Positions 52,481 through 61,701 are shown, counted from the stretch's first letter. The stretch is 64,000 bases of DNA from Bacillus licheniformis DSM 13 = ATCC 14580 (GCF_000011645.1 NC_006270.3:4158598-4222597); one strand, 5' to 3'. Made by a program: numbers and translations. Notes: generated from the letters alone by a model not told the origin.

Positions 52481-53098
52481 ATGAATCGAAAAGGCGGAAT
52501 TTTTTCTCAAGAACCAATGAATGAATATATTTCTCATACGGATCCGCTAGCTGTTAAACAAATAGAGAAAGTCCTTTCCGTCTATTTAAAGGAAGCCGGA
52601 GACCGGCCCATCGTGATCGTTTGCATCGGTACAGACCGCTCGACCGGAGATTCGCTCGGTCCCCTCGTAGGAATGAAACTCTCCGCAAAGCAGCTGACAC
52701 GTTTTCATGTCTATGGAACGCTTGCCGACCCGGTTCACGCCGTGAACTTAAATGAAAAGCTTGATCATATTCATCAGCAGCATCAAAATCCTTTTATGAT
52801 CGCGATCGACGCCTGTCTTGGACGAACCAAAAGCGTGGGGTCTTTCCAAATCGGCAAAGGGCCTTTGAAGCCGGGAGCAGGCGTTCAGAAAAGTTTGCCG
52901 GAAGTCGGCCACGTGCATATTAACGGAATTGTCAATGTCAGCGGTTTTATGGAGTATTTTGTCCTGCAAAATACAAGGCTCAATCTTGTCATGAGCATGG
53001 CAAATGTGCTTGCGGACGGGCTGTCGCATCTGGAAAAGACCGGATCGCAGCGGCGCCATGTGTCACCAATTGAAAGAATGACCGGAAGAATGTCATAA
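52481..53098 (+). CDS. yyaC: GPR-related spore protein YyaC (DUF1256)
   Basis: About 205 residues, related to the germination protease GPR. 'PIVIVCIGTDRSTGDSLGPL' and 'FMIAIDACLGRTKSVGSFQI' are the shared core motifs. I prefer ATG at 52481 (8 bases after AAGGATG) to the GTG at 52472. A sigma-F-like promoter 70 bp upstream suggests forespore expression. Converges on parB with a shared terminator. Confidence 0.92.
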   Translation: MNRKGGIFSQEPMNEYISHTDPLAVKQIEKVLSVYLKEAGDRPIVIVCIGTDRSTGDSLGPLVGMKLSAKQLTRFHVYGTLADPVHAVNLNEKLDHIHQQHQNPFMIAIDACLGRTKSVGSFQIGKGPLKPGAGVQKSLPEVGHVHINGIVNVSGFMEYFVLQNTRLNLVMSMANVLADGLSHLEKTGSQRRHVSPIERMTGRMS

Positions 53099-53132
53099 AA
53101 AAACCATCTGTACATGATCAGATGGTTTTTAA
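53098..53132. terminator. Bidirectional terminator yyaC / parB
   Basis: Perfect stem AACCATCTG / CAGATGGTT with flanking A and T runs. Confidence 0.88.
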
Positions 53133-53134
53133 GC

Positions 53135-53983
53135 TTATGCGTCTTCTTGAGCCAATAATTCGAGAATACGCTCCAAGTCTTCATTTGAGTAGAATTCGAT
53201 TTCGATCCTGCCTTTTTTCTTTTGCTTTTTAATGGTCACCGGTGTTCCAAAATAGTTTCGCAAATACGATTCCCGTTCCTTGATCACTGCATCTTTGACT
53301 TGTTTCGGCTTCTTTGTTTCACGTGGAACATCAGCGTTCAACTGTTGAATTAACTTTTCCAACTGGCGGACGTTCAACTGTTCGGACACGACCTTTTGAA
53401 CAAGCGGCTCAAGCTTTTTCTTGTTTTTCAATCCAAGCAATGTTCGGCCATGGCCCATCGATAACGTGCCGTTGTCGATTAACTTTTGAACGTCTTCAGG
53501 AAGTGTCAGCAGCCGCAAGTGGTTGGCGATGTGAGGCCTGCTTTTTCCAAGCCTTTTCGCCAGCTGTTCCTGGGTCATATCGAGATGTTTGAGCAAAGAT
53601 TCATAGGCTTTTGCTTCTTCAAGCGGAGACAGGTCTTCTCGTTGAAGATTTTCCAATAGGGCAATCTCCATCATCAGGGATTCCGACAGCTCGCGCACAA
53701 TCGCAGGAATGGTTTCCAATCCGGCCTTTTCAGCAGCCCGGAAACGGCGTTCTCCGGCCACAATGTCATAGCCTTTAATTGACTTTCTGACGATGATGGG
53801 CTGCAAAACACCGTGCTGCAAAATGGACTCCTTCAAATCTTTTAACGATTGGTCATCAAACGTTTTTCTTGGCTGATAAGGGTTGGGCCGCAAGTCTTGC
53901 AGCTTGATTTCCTCAACCGTTTCTTCGGATAAATCAACATTTGAAAACAATGCATTAATCCCTTTTCCGAGACCTTTAGGCAT
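53135..53983 (-). CDS. parB: Chromosome partition protein ParB (Spo0J)
   Basis: 282 residues. CTPase/N-terminal domain with 'GVLQPIIVRKSIKGYDIVAG' and 'GERRFRAA', a central HTH ('TQEQLAKRLGKSRPHIANHLRLL') for parS binding, and a C-terminal dimer domain. It loads at parS, one perfect copy of which is inside this gene (53315-53330). The start overlaps parA by 8 bp. Confidence 0.98.
   Translation of the reverse strand: MPKGLGKGINALFSNVDLSEETVEEIKLQDLRPNPYQPRKTFDDQSLKDLKESILQHGVLQPIIVRKSIKGYDIVAGERRFRAAEKAGLETIPAIVRELSESLMMEIALLENLQREDLSPLEEAKAYESLLKHLDMTQEQLAKRLGKSRPHIANHLRLLTLPEDVQKLIDNGTLSMGHGRTLLGLKNKKKLEPLVQKVVSEQLNVRQLEKLIQQLNADVPRETKKPKQVKDAVIKERESYLRNYFGTPVTIKKQKKKGRIEIEFYSNEDLERILELLAQEDA
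53315..53330. promoter_or_regulatory. parS site inside parB
   Basis: TGTTTCACGTGGAACA, the complement of TGTTCCACGTGAAACA, a perfect match to the Bacillus parS consensus; the same location is known in B. subtilis spo0J. Confidence 0.95.
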
Positions 53984-54737
53984 TCGCAGCCACTTCCTTT
54001 GCTAATTCTAAATAGACTTCCGCTCCTCTGGAACGGGGATCATATAAAATGATCGGCTTTCCATGACTCGGCGCTTCACTGAGCCGGACATTCCGGGGGA
54101 TAACCGTTTTGTATACTTTATCGCGGAAGTACTTTTTCACTTCTTCGATGACCTGTATGCCTAAATTCGTTCTTGCATCAAGCATTGTCAGCAATACGCC
54201 GTCGATCATCAGATCCGTATTTAAATGTTTTTGCACGAGCCGGACAGAGTTGAGCAGCTGGCTCAGCCCTTCCAGCGCATAATACTCGCACTGGACCGGA
54301 ATCACGACGGAATCGGAAGCCGTAAGCGCATTGATTGTAAGCAGCCCTAATGACGGCGGGCAGTCAATAATCATGAAATCATAGTTTTGTTTGACCGATT
54401 CCAAAGCCCTTTTCAGCCGGACTTCTCGGGAGATGGTCGGAACAAGTTCAATTTCCGCCCCCGCAAGCTGGATCGTTGCAGGAATGACATCCAAGTTTTC
54501 TACGGATGTTGTTTTGATGACATCTTTCACATCTGCATCATCTACTAATATATCGTACACACATTGATCAACATCAGCCTTTTCAACGCCGATACCGCTT
54601 GTTGCGTTTCCTTGCGGGTCTATGTCGACTAACAAAACCCTTTTCCCGATGTAAGCTAAGCAAGCTCCCAGGTTAACAGAGGTTGTCGTTTTACCAACGC
54701 CACCTTTTTGGTTTGTGATCGCAATAATTTTCCCCAC
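53976..54737 (-). CDS. parA: Chromosome partition ATPase ParA (Soj)
   Basis: 253 residues with the deviant Walker A 'TNQKGGVGKTTTSVNLG', Walker A' 'VLLVDIDPQGNAT' and 'IIDCPPSLGLLT'. Soj regulates DnaA activity and segregation, with Spo0J as partner. I chose GTG at 54737, giving the standard family start (MGKIIAITNQ); the longer frame begins in the upstream region. Confidence 0.97.
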   Translation of the reverse strand: MGKIIAITNQKGGVGKTTTSVNLGACLAYIGKRVLLVDIDPQGNATSGIGVEKADVDQCVYDILVDDADVKDVIKTTSVENLDVIPATIQLAGAEIELVPTISREVRLKRALESVKQNYDFMIIDCPPSLGLLTINALTASDSVVIPVQCEYYALEGLSQLLNSVRLVQKHLNTDLMIDGVLLTMLDARTNLGIQVIEEVKKYFRDKVYKTVIPRNVRLSEAPSHGKPIILYDPRSRGAEVYLELAKEVAANA

Positions 54738-54945
54738 AATGTCACCTACTTTCACATTGAACAAGTTTCTCTCATTTCTCTATTTTAACAAAAAAAGAAT
54801 CGGCTGTTTGCTTTTTTTGAGTTTTTGTTTTTTGAAAGAGATCTGTTTTGTTTATTTTTCGACAAAAAGAAACAGTTTTTTTATCTTAGAAAAAAGAGAA
54901 GAAACGCTCAAATAAAGTGAAAGATAGTTTTAATTTTATATCAGT

Positions 54946-54976
54946 ATAAAAAATCCCCCCTGTGTTGGGGGGATTT
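54946..54976 (-). terminator. Terminator after the ECF41 target gene
   Basis: Stem AATCCCCCC / GGGGGGATT followed by A/T-rich sequence, just after the stop at 54980. Confidence 0.8.
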
Positions 54977-54979
54977 CAA

Positions 54980-55423
54980 TCAATCTGCTGCGGGCATTTT
55001 CCGGGTGGCGATGGCAATCCTGTTCCAGGCATTTATTGTGACAGCTGCCATGATCAGTTCGGCTGTTTCAGCTTCTGTAAAATGGGTCCTGACTTCGTTG
55101 TATATTTCATCCGGCAACCCGTGCTCGCCGATTCGCGTAACGGCTTCAGTCAGCGCCAATACAGCCCGCTCTTTTTCCGTGAAAAAAGGCGCTTCCCGCC
55201 ACGCATTGAGCGCATATATCCGCTGTTCCGTTTCCCCGTTCTGTCTTGCATCCTTCGTATGCATATTTAAGCAGAAAGCACATCCGTTCAGCTGTGAAGC
55301 CCGGATTTTGATCAGTTCCTTTAAAATGGGGTCAATGCCAGAAGAAGCCTGCGCTTTTTCAAGCTCCAGCATTCCTCTGTATCCCTCAGGATTTACTTTT
55401 TCCATTAGAAATCTCGTTTCCAT
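54980..55423 (-). CDS. Carboxymuconolactone decarboxylase / AhpD-like protein (ECF41 target)
   Basis: 147 residues with the AhpD-type CxxC redox motif and His in 'LNGCAFCLNMHTKDAR', plus the helical core. Members act as alkylhydroperoxidases or related enzymes. ATG at 55423 has an AAAGGAGGAA site. It lies 66 bp after an ECF41 sigma factor, and a TGTCACA -35-like motif in that gap is the ECF41 promoter hallmark. It corresponds to the gene called ydfG in the B. licheniformis ECF41 study, by context. Confidence 0.88.
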   Translation of the reverse strand: METRFLMEKVNPEGYRGMLELEKAQASSGIDPILKELIKIRASQLNGCAFCLNMHTKDARQNGETEQRIYALNAWREAPFFTEKERAVLALTEAVTRIGEHGLPDEIYNEVRTHFTEAETAELIMAAVTINAWNRIAIATRKMPAAD

Positions 55424-55454
55424 GTCTATTCCTCCTTTAAGTGTTTCACTTATA

Positions 55455-55482
55455 TAACAAGAGAGAAACGGAGTTTGTGACA
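55455..55482 (-). promoter_or_regulatory. ECF41-type promoter
   Basis: Minus strand TGTCACA (55476-55482), the reported ECF41 -35 element, with a possible -10 about 16 bases downstream (TGTTAT). The -10 does not match the reported CGTC well. Confidence 0.6.
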
Positions 55483-55489
55483 AAAAACG

Positions 55490-56347
55490 TTATATTTTAA
55501 TGTGCTTCAGTTTATCGGGATTTGACACGATAAACACATTTTTGACGGAATCGCCTTCCGGATTCCAAGCAAAGCAAACCGCGTAAGCCGGGCGGTTGTT
55601 TTTCATGATCAAAACGCCCTTTTGGTCGTTGATATCGACTGGCATAAAGCGGCCGGAAAAGCTTCCCTTTGAAACAACTCCCGTAAAAAACGCATAAATG
55701 CGGCTCTTTCCATAGATCGGTCTCAAAGCGCTGCGCACTTTTCCGCCGCCATCTGTATACAATACGGCATCTTCAATCAATTTCTTGGAAAACTCCTCAA
55801 AATTACCTGTTTTCGCTGATTCGATAAACAGCTGGGCCAATTGCTGTTCTTCAACCGGCTGTGAAAATACCGAAATATCCTCGTTTAATTTCTGTTTCAG
55901 CCGGCTGTGGATTTGACGACAGTTCGCTTCCGACTTCCCGATAATGGACGAAATTTCCTTGTAATGATATCCAAATACTTCTCTAAACATCAAAACGGCT
56001 CTTTCTACAGGATTTAATCGGCTCATAACTACCAGAAAAGCATAGGATACCTTTTCTTTCTCTTCAACGTACTCAGCCGGGATTTGAGCTGAAAGCGCCA
56101 CCTGCGGTTCCGGAAGCCATTCCCCGATATATACCTCCCGCTTCTTGCGGGCAGACTGCAGTTCATTTATGCAGCGGTTTGTGATTGATTTCGTTAAATA
56201 TGCTTGAATATGGTCAATTTGACCGATATCTTTTTCCTGAAGGTCTGCGAACAATTCTTGGATGATGTCCTCTGCATCTTGAAAAGACCCGAGCATACGG
56301 TAAGCAATCGAAAAAAGCAATGAATGATATTGTCGATAATATTCCAT
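55490..56347 (-). CDS. ECF41-group sigma factor with fused SnoaL-like regulatory domain
   Basis: 285 residues. Sigma2 ('SIAYRMLGSFQDAEDIIQEL') and sigma4 ('VFGYHYKEISSIIGKSEANC') are followed by a C-terminal SnoaL-like domain. The three ECF41 landmarks are all present: WLPEP in the linker (~residue 72), DGGGK (~198) and NPDKL near the end. In this group the fused domain replaces an anti-sigma factor and tunes activity. It is adjacent to and likely transcribes the AhpD-like gene. Confidence 0.93.
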   Translation of the reverse strand: MEYYRQYHSLLFSIAYRMLGSFQDAEDIIQELFADLQEKDIGQIDHIQAYLTKSITNRCINELQSARKKREVYIGEWLPEPQVALSAQIPAEYVEEKEKVSYAFLVVMSRLNPVERAVLMFREVFGYHYKEISSIIGKSEANCRQIHSRLKQKLNEDISVFSQPVEEQQLAQLFIESAKTGNFEEFSKKLIEDAVLYTDGGGKVRSALRPIYGKSRIYAFFTGVVSKGSFSGRFMPVDINDQKGVLIMKNNRPAYAVCFAWNPEGDSVKNVFIVSNPDKLKHIKI

Positions 56348-56374
56348 AGACGCTCCCCCATAGATATTTTGCCT

Positions 56375-56408
56375 AAAAAAATAAAAGCTCTATAGGGAGC
56401 TTTTATTT
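56375..56408 (-). terminator. Terminator after noc
   Basis: Stem AAATAAAAGCTC / GAGCTTTTATTT with T-run on the minus strand, overlapping the noc stop. Confidence 0.85.
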
Positions 56409-57254
56409 CGGTATTCGAATCGTAAACTGAATATATTCTTCAAATTCCTCTTCTTCCGTATTCAGTTTGACGCCGCTGTCTTCCACCATTGATAAGGACT
56501 GGCGAATCGTATTCATCGCGATTCTCGCGTCCCTGCTGTACGCTTTTCTCTTTGGTTTAGGCTTGCGTTTATCCTGCTCAAGCATTTTGACGACACGGTC
56601 TTCGGTTTGTTTTACATTTAAACTCTTTTCAATGACTTCATGCAGCAGCTTGACCTGAAGGTCGGGCTGTTTCAACGGTATGAGCGCTCTTGCGTGGCGC
56701 TCTGAAATTTCTTTTTTCAAGATCGCTTCCTGCACCTCTTCCGGAAGCTTTAACAGTCTGAGCTTATTGGCGATTGTTGACTGGCCCTTTCCAAGCCTTT
56801 GTGCAAGGGCTTCCTGCGTCAAATCGTGAAGCTCTAAAAGCCTTGCATAAGCATGCGCCTCTTCAATCGAAGATAATTCTTCCCTCTGAAGGTTTTCGAT
56901 AAGAGCGACAGAAGCGGTCTCTGTATCTGAAAAATCCTTAATAATAGCGGGAACCTTCTCCCAATCGAGCGTTTGAACCGCCCGCCAGCGCCGCTCTCCG
57001 GCTATGAGTTCATATTGGCCTTCCCGCTCTGTTTTTCTGACGACAATCGGCTGGATAATGCCGTGTGTATGAATGGTTGCAGCTAATTCTTTAATTTTTT
57101 CTTCTGAGAAAATGGTGCGCGGCTGAAAACGGTTAGGAATTATATCGCCTACTGGAATCTCTTGAATTTCTTCTTTATTCGTATCATGTTCAGCAATCTC
57201 TGCTTCTTCTTCCTTGTCGCCAAGTCCGAAGAGACGAGAGAATGAATGCTTCAT
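56403..57254 (-). CDS. noc: Nucleoid occlusion protein Noc
   Basis: 283 residues, a ParB paralogue that blocks Z-ring formation over the nucleoid. An amphipathic N-terminal membrane-targeting stretch ('KHSFSRLFGLG') precedes the ParB/Srx domain ('GIIQPIVVRKTEREGQYELI', 'GERRWRAV') and the HTH ('TQEALAQRLGKGQSTIANKL'). Noc binding sites (ATTTCCCGGGAAAT) were not seen within the window. It lies 98 bp after rsmG in the conserved order. Confidence 0.96.
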   Translation of the reverse strand: MKHSFSRLFGLGDKEEEAEIAEHDTNKEEIQEIPVGDIIPNRFQPRTIFSEEKIKELAATIHTHGIIQPIVVRKTEREGQYELIAGERRWRAVQTLDWEKVPAIIKDFSDTETASVALIENLQREELSSIEEAHAYARLLELHDLTQEALAQRLGKGQSTIANKLRLLKLPEEVQEAILKKEISERHARALIPLKQPDLQVKLLHEVIEKSLNVKQTEDRVVKMLEQDKRKPKPKRKAYSRDARIAMNTIRQSLSMVEDSGVKLNTEEEEFEEYIQFTIRIPK

Positions 57255-57351
57255 GTACCTACACCACCTTTAAACACTGCCATTTTTATAATTCTATTTT
57301 CTCATGAATTTTCCTTCTGTGACATCACGAAATTTGAAGAAAACGAATAAT

Positions 57352-58071
57352 TTAACCTTCAATAGGAGATTTATTAGGTGTTCCAGGCTTTCTTGGAAAT
57401 TTCTTCGGTGTCTGCGATTGTTTTTTGATGACAATGATGTTTCTTTCGCTTTCTTCTATTGGCAGCTGAAAAGAATGTACGGTTTCAATTTTGCCTCCAA
57501 GCGTTTTGATGGCTTTTTTGCCCGTTTCAATTTCTTCATCAGCCGAAGCGGCTTTTAATGCTACGAATAAACCGTCTTTTTTCACAAGCGGAAGGCAGAG
57601 CTCGCTGAGAACCGAAAGGCGGGCGACAGCGCGTGCCGTCACAACGTCATAGCTTTCTCTGTGGTCTTTCGATCTTCCGAATGTTTCCGCGCGGTCATGG
57701 TAAAAAGCTGTGTTTTCCAGCTTCAAAGCGTCTGACAGCTGATTCAAAAAGTGAATCCGTTTGTTCAGTGAGTCAACGATTGTGACGTGAAGGTGAGGAA
57801 AGCAGATTTTAATCGGAAGGCTTGGAAATCCGGCACCCGCTCCAACATCACAGAGAGTGTTCATCTTTTTGAAATCAACATAAAAAGAGGCGGCGATGGA
57901 ATCGTAAAAATGCTTTAAGTACACTTCTTTTTTCTCGGTAATCGAGGTTAAATTCATTTTTTCGTTCCATTCAACAAGCCATTCGTAATAAGTCTCAAAT
58001 TGCTCCAGCTGGAAGGAGGAAAGGGAAATGCCTTTCTTCTCCAAACCGGCTGTAAATTGCTCAATGTTCAT
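57352..58071 (-). CDS. rsmG: 16S rRNA (guanine527-N7)-methyltransferase RsmG (GidB)
   Basis: 239 residues. SAM-binding 'LCDVGAGAGFPSLPIKICFP', 'IVDSLNKRIHFL' and 'VTARAVARLSVLSEL' are present. It methylates G527 of 16S rRNA. ATG at 58071 has an AAGGGTG site; the 11-residue upstream extension is not used by the family. It starts 13 bp after mnmG. Confidence 0.97.
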   Translation of the reverse strand: MNIEQFTAGLEKKGISLSSFQLEQFETYYEWLVEWNEKMNLTSITEKKEVYLKHFYDSIAASFYVDFKKMNTLCDVGAGAGFPSLPIKICFPHLHVTIVDSLNKRIHFLNQLSDALKLENTAFYHDRAETFGRSKDHRESYDVVTARAVARLSVLSELCLPLVKKDGLFVALKAASADEEIETGKKAIKTLGGKIETVHSFQLPIEESERNIIVIKKQSQTPKKFPRKPGTPNKSPIEG

Positions 58072-58084
58072 GCCGTCACCCTTT

Positions 58085-59971
58085 CTATTCCGCAACCTTG
58101 GCAATCCGTCCCTGCTCTAAATAAACGAGCAGTATGGAAATATCAGCAGGATTGACGCCGGAAATCCGTGAGGCCTGTGCGACAGACAGCGGTCTGACCT
58201 CTTTCAATTTTTGGCGCGCTTCCGTTGCAATGCCTTTGATCGCGTCATAGTCGATTCTGTCAGGAATCTTTTTATTTTCCATTTTCTTTAGTTTTTCGAC
58301 CTGCTGCAAGGACTTTTCAATATATCCTTCATACTTAATTTGAATTTCCACCTGTTCGGCAACGTCGCCGGCGACTTTTTGTTCAGGCGGCGCAAGAGCA
58401 GTGACGGTTTCATAATTCATTTCAGGCCGCTTCATCAGGTCGGTCGCGCGAATGCCGTCTTTGAGCTCGCTGCCGCCCAGTGAACGGATATATTCCTGAT
58501 TTTCCTTTGTCGGTTTGATAATAACAGAATGAAGGCGTTTTTTCTCTGCTTCAATGGCCGCTTTTTTCTCTTGAAACTTTTGATATCTTTCTTCAGAAAT
58601 CAAGCCGATCTGATAGCCGATCTCGGTCAGGCGCAAGTCTGCATTGTCGTGACGCAGGAGCAGCCTGTACTCTGCACGCGAAGTCAGCAGGCGGTATGGT
58701 TCGTTTGTTCCTTTTGTCACAAGGTCGTCGATCAATACGCCGATATAAGCGTCTGAGCGGCTGAGAATGACCTCTTCTTTGCCAAGCGCTTTCCGGCCCG
58801 CATTGATACCGGCCATAATTCCCTGTCCGGCCGCTTCTTCATAGCCTGATGTTCCGTTAATCTGTCCGGCTGTGAAGAGTCCCGGAATTTTTTTCGTTTC
58901 CAATGTCGGCCACAGCTGTGTCGGTACGATCGCATCATATTCAATCGCATACCCCGCCCGCATCATTTGCACATTCTCAAGGCCGGGAATAGTTGAAAGC
59001 ATTTTTCGCTGCACATCTTCTGGAAGGCTTGTCGACAATCCCTGGACATAGACTTCCTGGGTGTTGCGCCCTTCAGGCTCAAGAAAGATTTGGTGTCTCG
59101 GCTTGTCGTTAAAGCGGACGACCTTGTCTTCAATAGACGGGCAATATCTCGGTCCCGTTCCTTTGATCATGCCGGAGTACATCGGTGAACGATGCAAATT
59201 GTTGTCAATGATTTCGTGCGTTTCCGGACTTGTATATGTGAGCCAGCATGGAAGCTGGTCTGTAATATATTCCACCGTCTCATACGAAAAGGCCCGCGGC
59301 ACTTCATCACCGGGCTGGATTTCCGTTTTGCTGTAGTCAATTGAATGACTGTTGACCCGCGGCGGCGTCCCTGTTTTAAAACGGACGAGGTCAAAGCCGA
59401 GCTCTTCAAGATGTTCAGACAGCTTGATGGACGGCTGCTGGTTGTTCGGTCCGCTGGAGTATGACAGATCGCCAAGAATGATTTTCCCTCTCAAAAATGT
59501 CCCCGTCGTCAGAACAACGGTCTTAGAACGGTACTCCGCCCCTGTCTGGGTTATAACGCCCCGGCATTCCCCGTCTTCAATAAGAAGGCGTTCGACCATT
59601 CCTTGCAGCATGGTCAAATTCGGTTCATTCTCAAGTGTCTTTTTCATTTCATGCTGATATTGGAATTTATCAGCCTGAGCCCGAAGCGCCCGAACGGCAG
59701 GTCCTTTTCCTGTATTTAAAAGCCTCATTTGGATATGCGTTTTATCAATATTTTTAGCCATTTCCCCGCCGAGCGCGTCAATTTCGCGGACGACGATTCC
59801 TTTTGCAGGTCCGCCGACAGACGGGTTACATGGCATGAAAGCAACCATATCAAGGTTAATCGTTAAGACAAGCGTTTTTGCGCCTTGTCTGGCTGACGCC
59901 AGCGCCGCTTCAACACCGGCGTGTCCGGCGCCGACGACAACGACGTCATATTGGCCTGCTTCATAGCCCAT
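58085..59971 (-). CDS. mnmG: tRNA uridine-5-carboxymethylaminomethyl modification enzyme MnmG (GidA)
   Basis: 628-residue FAD/NAD enzyme which, with MnmE, makes cmnm5U34 in certain tRNAs. N-terminal Rossmann 'VVGAGHAGVEAALASARQG', 'NPSVGGPAKG', 'GKGPAVRALRAQAD' and C-terminal tRNA-binding domain ('GVNPADISILLVYLE') are complete. It starts 16 bp after mnmE, forming mnmE-mnmG-rsmG. Confidence 0.98.
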   Translation of the reverse strand: MGYEAGQYDVVVVGAGHAGVEAALASARQGAKTLVLTINLDMVAFMPCNPSVGGPAKGIVVREIDALGGEMAKNIDKTHIQMRLLNTGKGPAVRALRAQADKFQYQHEMKKTLENEPNLTMLQGMVERLLIEDGECRGVITQTGAEYRSKTVVLTTGTFLRGKIILGDLSYSSGPNNQQPSIKLSEHLEELGFDLVRFKTGTPPRVNSHSIDYSKTEIQPGDEVPRAFSYETVEYITDQLPCWLTYTSPETHEIIDNNLHRSPMYSGMIKGTGPRYCPSIEDKVVRFNDKPRHQIFLEPEGRNTQEVYVQGLSTSLPEDVQRKMLSTIPGLENVQMMRAGYAIEYDAIVPTQLWPTLETKKIPGLFTAGQINGTSGYEEAAGQGIMAGINAGRKALGKEEVILSRSDAYIGVLIDDLVTKGTNEPYRLLTSRAEYRLLLRHDNADLRLTEIGYQIGLISEERYQKFQEKKAAIEAEKKRLHSVIIKPTKENQEYIRSLGGSELKDGIRATDLMKRPEMNYETVTALAPPEQKVAGDVAEQVEIQIKYEGYIEKSLQQVEKLKKMENKKIPDRIDYDAIKGIATEARQKLKEVRPLSVAQASRISGVNPADISILLVYLEQGRIAKVAE

Positions 59972-59987
59972 ATGCTTTGTTCCTCCT

Positions 59988-61367
59988 TTATTTTCCTAAG
60001 CAAAATTGAGAGAAGAGCTGGTCGATCAGACTTTCGTGTACAGCATCGCCAATGATCTCCCCAAGAACTTCCCAGCATCTTGTTAAATCAATTTGAACCA
60101 TATCGATCGGCACATCGTTTTCGATGCCCTCCAATGCGTCAGTGATGGCGCGCTTCGCCTCATGCAGCAGTGAAATATGCCTTGTATTGCTGACATATGT
60201 CAAGTCGCCGCTCTCGATCGCGCCTGTGAAAAACAGCGATTGAATGGCTTCCTCCAGCTCATCAATCCCTTCCTCTTTTAATAAGGAAGTCGTCACGACA
60301 GGCTGATTCCCAGCCAATTCCCGAACCCGATCAAGATCAAGCTTTTGCTCAAGATCGGTCTTATTGACAATGACGATGATGTCCATTCCCTTCGTTGCTT
60401 CAAAGAGCTTGATGTCTTCATCTGAAAGGGACTCGCTGTAATTGAGGACAAGCAAAATCAAATCTGCTTCTTTTAATACCTGTCTTGAACGTTCAACGCC
60501 GATTCGCTCGACGATGTCTTCGGTCTCGCGGATCCCGGCTGTATCGACGAGACGCAGCGGCACGCCTCTGACATTCACATATTCTTCAATGACATCCCGC
60601 GTCGTGCCCGGAATATCCGTTACGATCGCTTTTGTCTCGTGGACGAGACTGTTTAAAAGCGAGGACTTGCCGACATTGGGCCGCCCGATGATAACTGTCG
60701 AGATGCCTTCTCTTAATATTTTACCCTGCTCTGAAGTCGTCAGCAGCGCCTCGATTTCCTTTTTGACCTTTGTCGCTTTTTCAATCAGCATCTTGTGCGT
60801 CATTTCTTCAACGTCATCGTATTCCGGATAGTCAATATTCACTTCAACGTGGGCCAATGTTTCAAGAATCTCGGCCCTCAACCGTTTGATCAGTGAAGAC
60901 AGCCTTCCTTCCATCTGATTCATGGCCACATTCATTGCCCGGTCTGTTTTGGCCCTGATGAGATCCATGACAGCTTCAGCCTGGGAAAGATCGATTCTTC
61001 CGTTCAAAAAGGCTCTTTTCGTAAATTCTCCCGGTTCCGCCAGACGCGCTCCCTCTCTCAAAACGAGCTGAAGCACCTGGTTGACAGTCACAAGTCCGCC
61101 GTGGCAGTTGATTTCTACAATATCTTCCCGCGTAAAAGTTTTCGGCGCTTTCAGTACCGAAACCATGACTTCTTCCACGACTTTTTCCGTTTCCGGATCA
61201 ACGATATGACCGTAGTTAATCGTATGTGAATCGACGGAACTCAGCCTTTTTCCGCGAGGTCCTTTATACACTTTATCGGCGATCGCAAGAGCCTCAGGGC
61301 CGCTCATCCGGACGATCGCAATCGCCCCTTCTCCCATCGGCGTTGAAATCGCAGCGATGGTATCCAT
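59988..61367 (-). CDS. mnmE: tRNA modification GTPase MnmE (ThdF/TrmE)
   Basis: 459 residues. A formyl-THF-binding N-domain ('MDTIAAISTPMGEGAIAIV'), helical domain and inserted G domain (G1 'GRPNVGKSS', G3 'DTAGI', G4 'NKTD'), with the final 'FCLGK' carrying the catalytic Cys. I placed the start at ATG 61367; the GTG at 61376 is part of the GAGGTG ribosome-binding site. First gene of the mnmE-mnmG-rsmG unit. Confidence 0.97.
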   Translation of the reverse strand: MDTIAAISTPMGEGAIAIVRMSGPEALAIADKVYKGPRGKRLSSVDSHTINYGHIVDPETEKVVEEVMVSVLKAPKTFTREDIVEINCHGGLVTVNQVLQLVLREGARLAEPGEFTKRAFLNGRIDLSQAEAVMDLIRAKTDRAMNVAMNQMEGRLSSLIKRLRAEILETLAHVEVNIDYPEYDDVEEMTHKMLIEKATKVKKEIEALLTTSEQGKILREGISTVIIGRPNVGKSSLLNSLVHETKAIVTDIPGTTRDVIEEYVNVRGVPLRLVDTAGIRETEDIVERIGVERSRQVLKEADLILLVLNYSESLSDEDIKLFEATKGMDIIVIVNKTDLEQKLDLDRVRELAGNQPVVTTSLLKEEGIDELEEAIQSLFFTGAIESGDLTYVSNTRHISLLHEAKRAITDALEGIENDVPIDMVQIDLTRCWEVLGEIIGDAVHESLIDQLFSQFCLGK

Positions 61368-61514
61368 GGCTTTCACCTCTCTTTTTCATTCCTATATCTA
61401 TTATCCCCATTTGCCGGGTCATCTTCCAAACATCGTATACGGATGAAAAACTTTTATTGTAATCAAAATTTAAAGATAACATAGTTTCAATTGAAGTGGA
61501 AGTGACTTGAACCG

Positions 61515-61572
61515 TTATCCACAACCGTTCTAAGCCATCATTACTTACTTTAACTTATCCACATGTGAATAA
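61515..61572. promoter_or_regulatory. DnaA boxes between mnmE and jag
   Basis: Perfect TTATCCACA at 61515-61523 and 61555-61563, and an adjacent opposite-strand one-mismatch box (TGTGAATAA) at 61564-61572. The gap of 334 bp contains no gene; it also holds the mnmE promoter region and the jag terminator. Confidence 0.7.
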
Positions 61573-61659
61573 CAATTAAATTTCATTTTCATCAACAGCT
61601 TACGCCTGAAAAAATAGAACTTAAACTGATTTTGCTGCATTTCATCGATTTTCAACGGC

Positions 61660-61697
61660 AAAAAAACCGAAGCCCCAATTTTGGGAACTTCGGTTTT
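61660..61697 (-). terminator. Terminator after jag
   Basis: Stem CCGAAGTTCCCAA / TTGGGGCTTCGG followed by seven T on the minus strand. Confidence 0.9.
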
Positions 61698-61701
61698 CAT
61701 G

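Noticed and set aside
54715..54915. Plus-strand ORF of 66 residues upstream of parA
   Set aside because: It overlaps the start and promoter region of parA, is dominated by Phe/Leu from AT-rich sequence, and has no ribosome-binding site.
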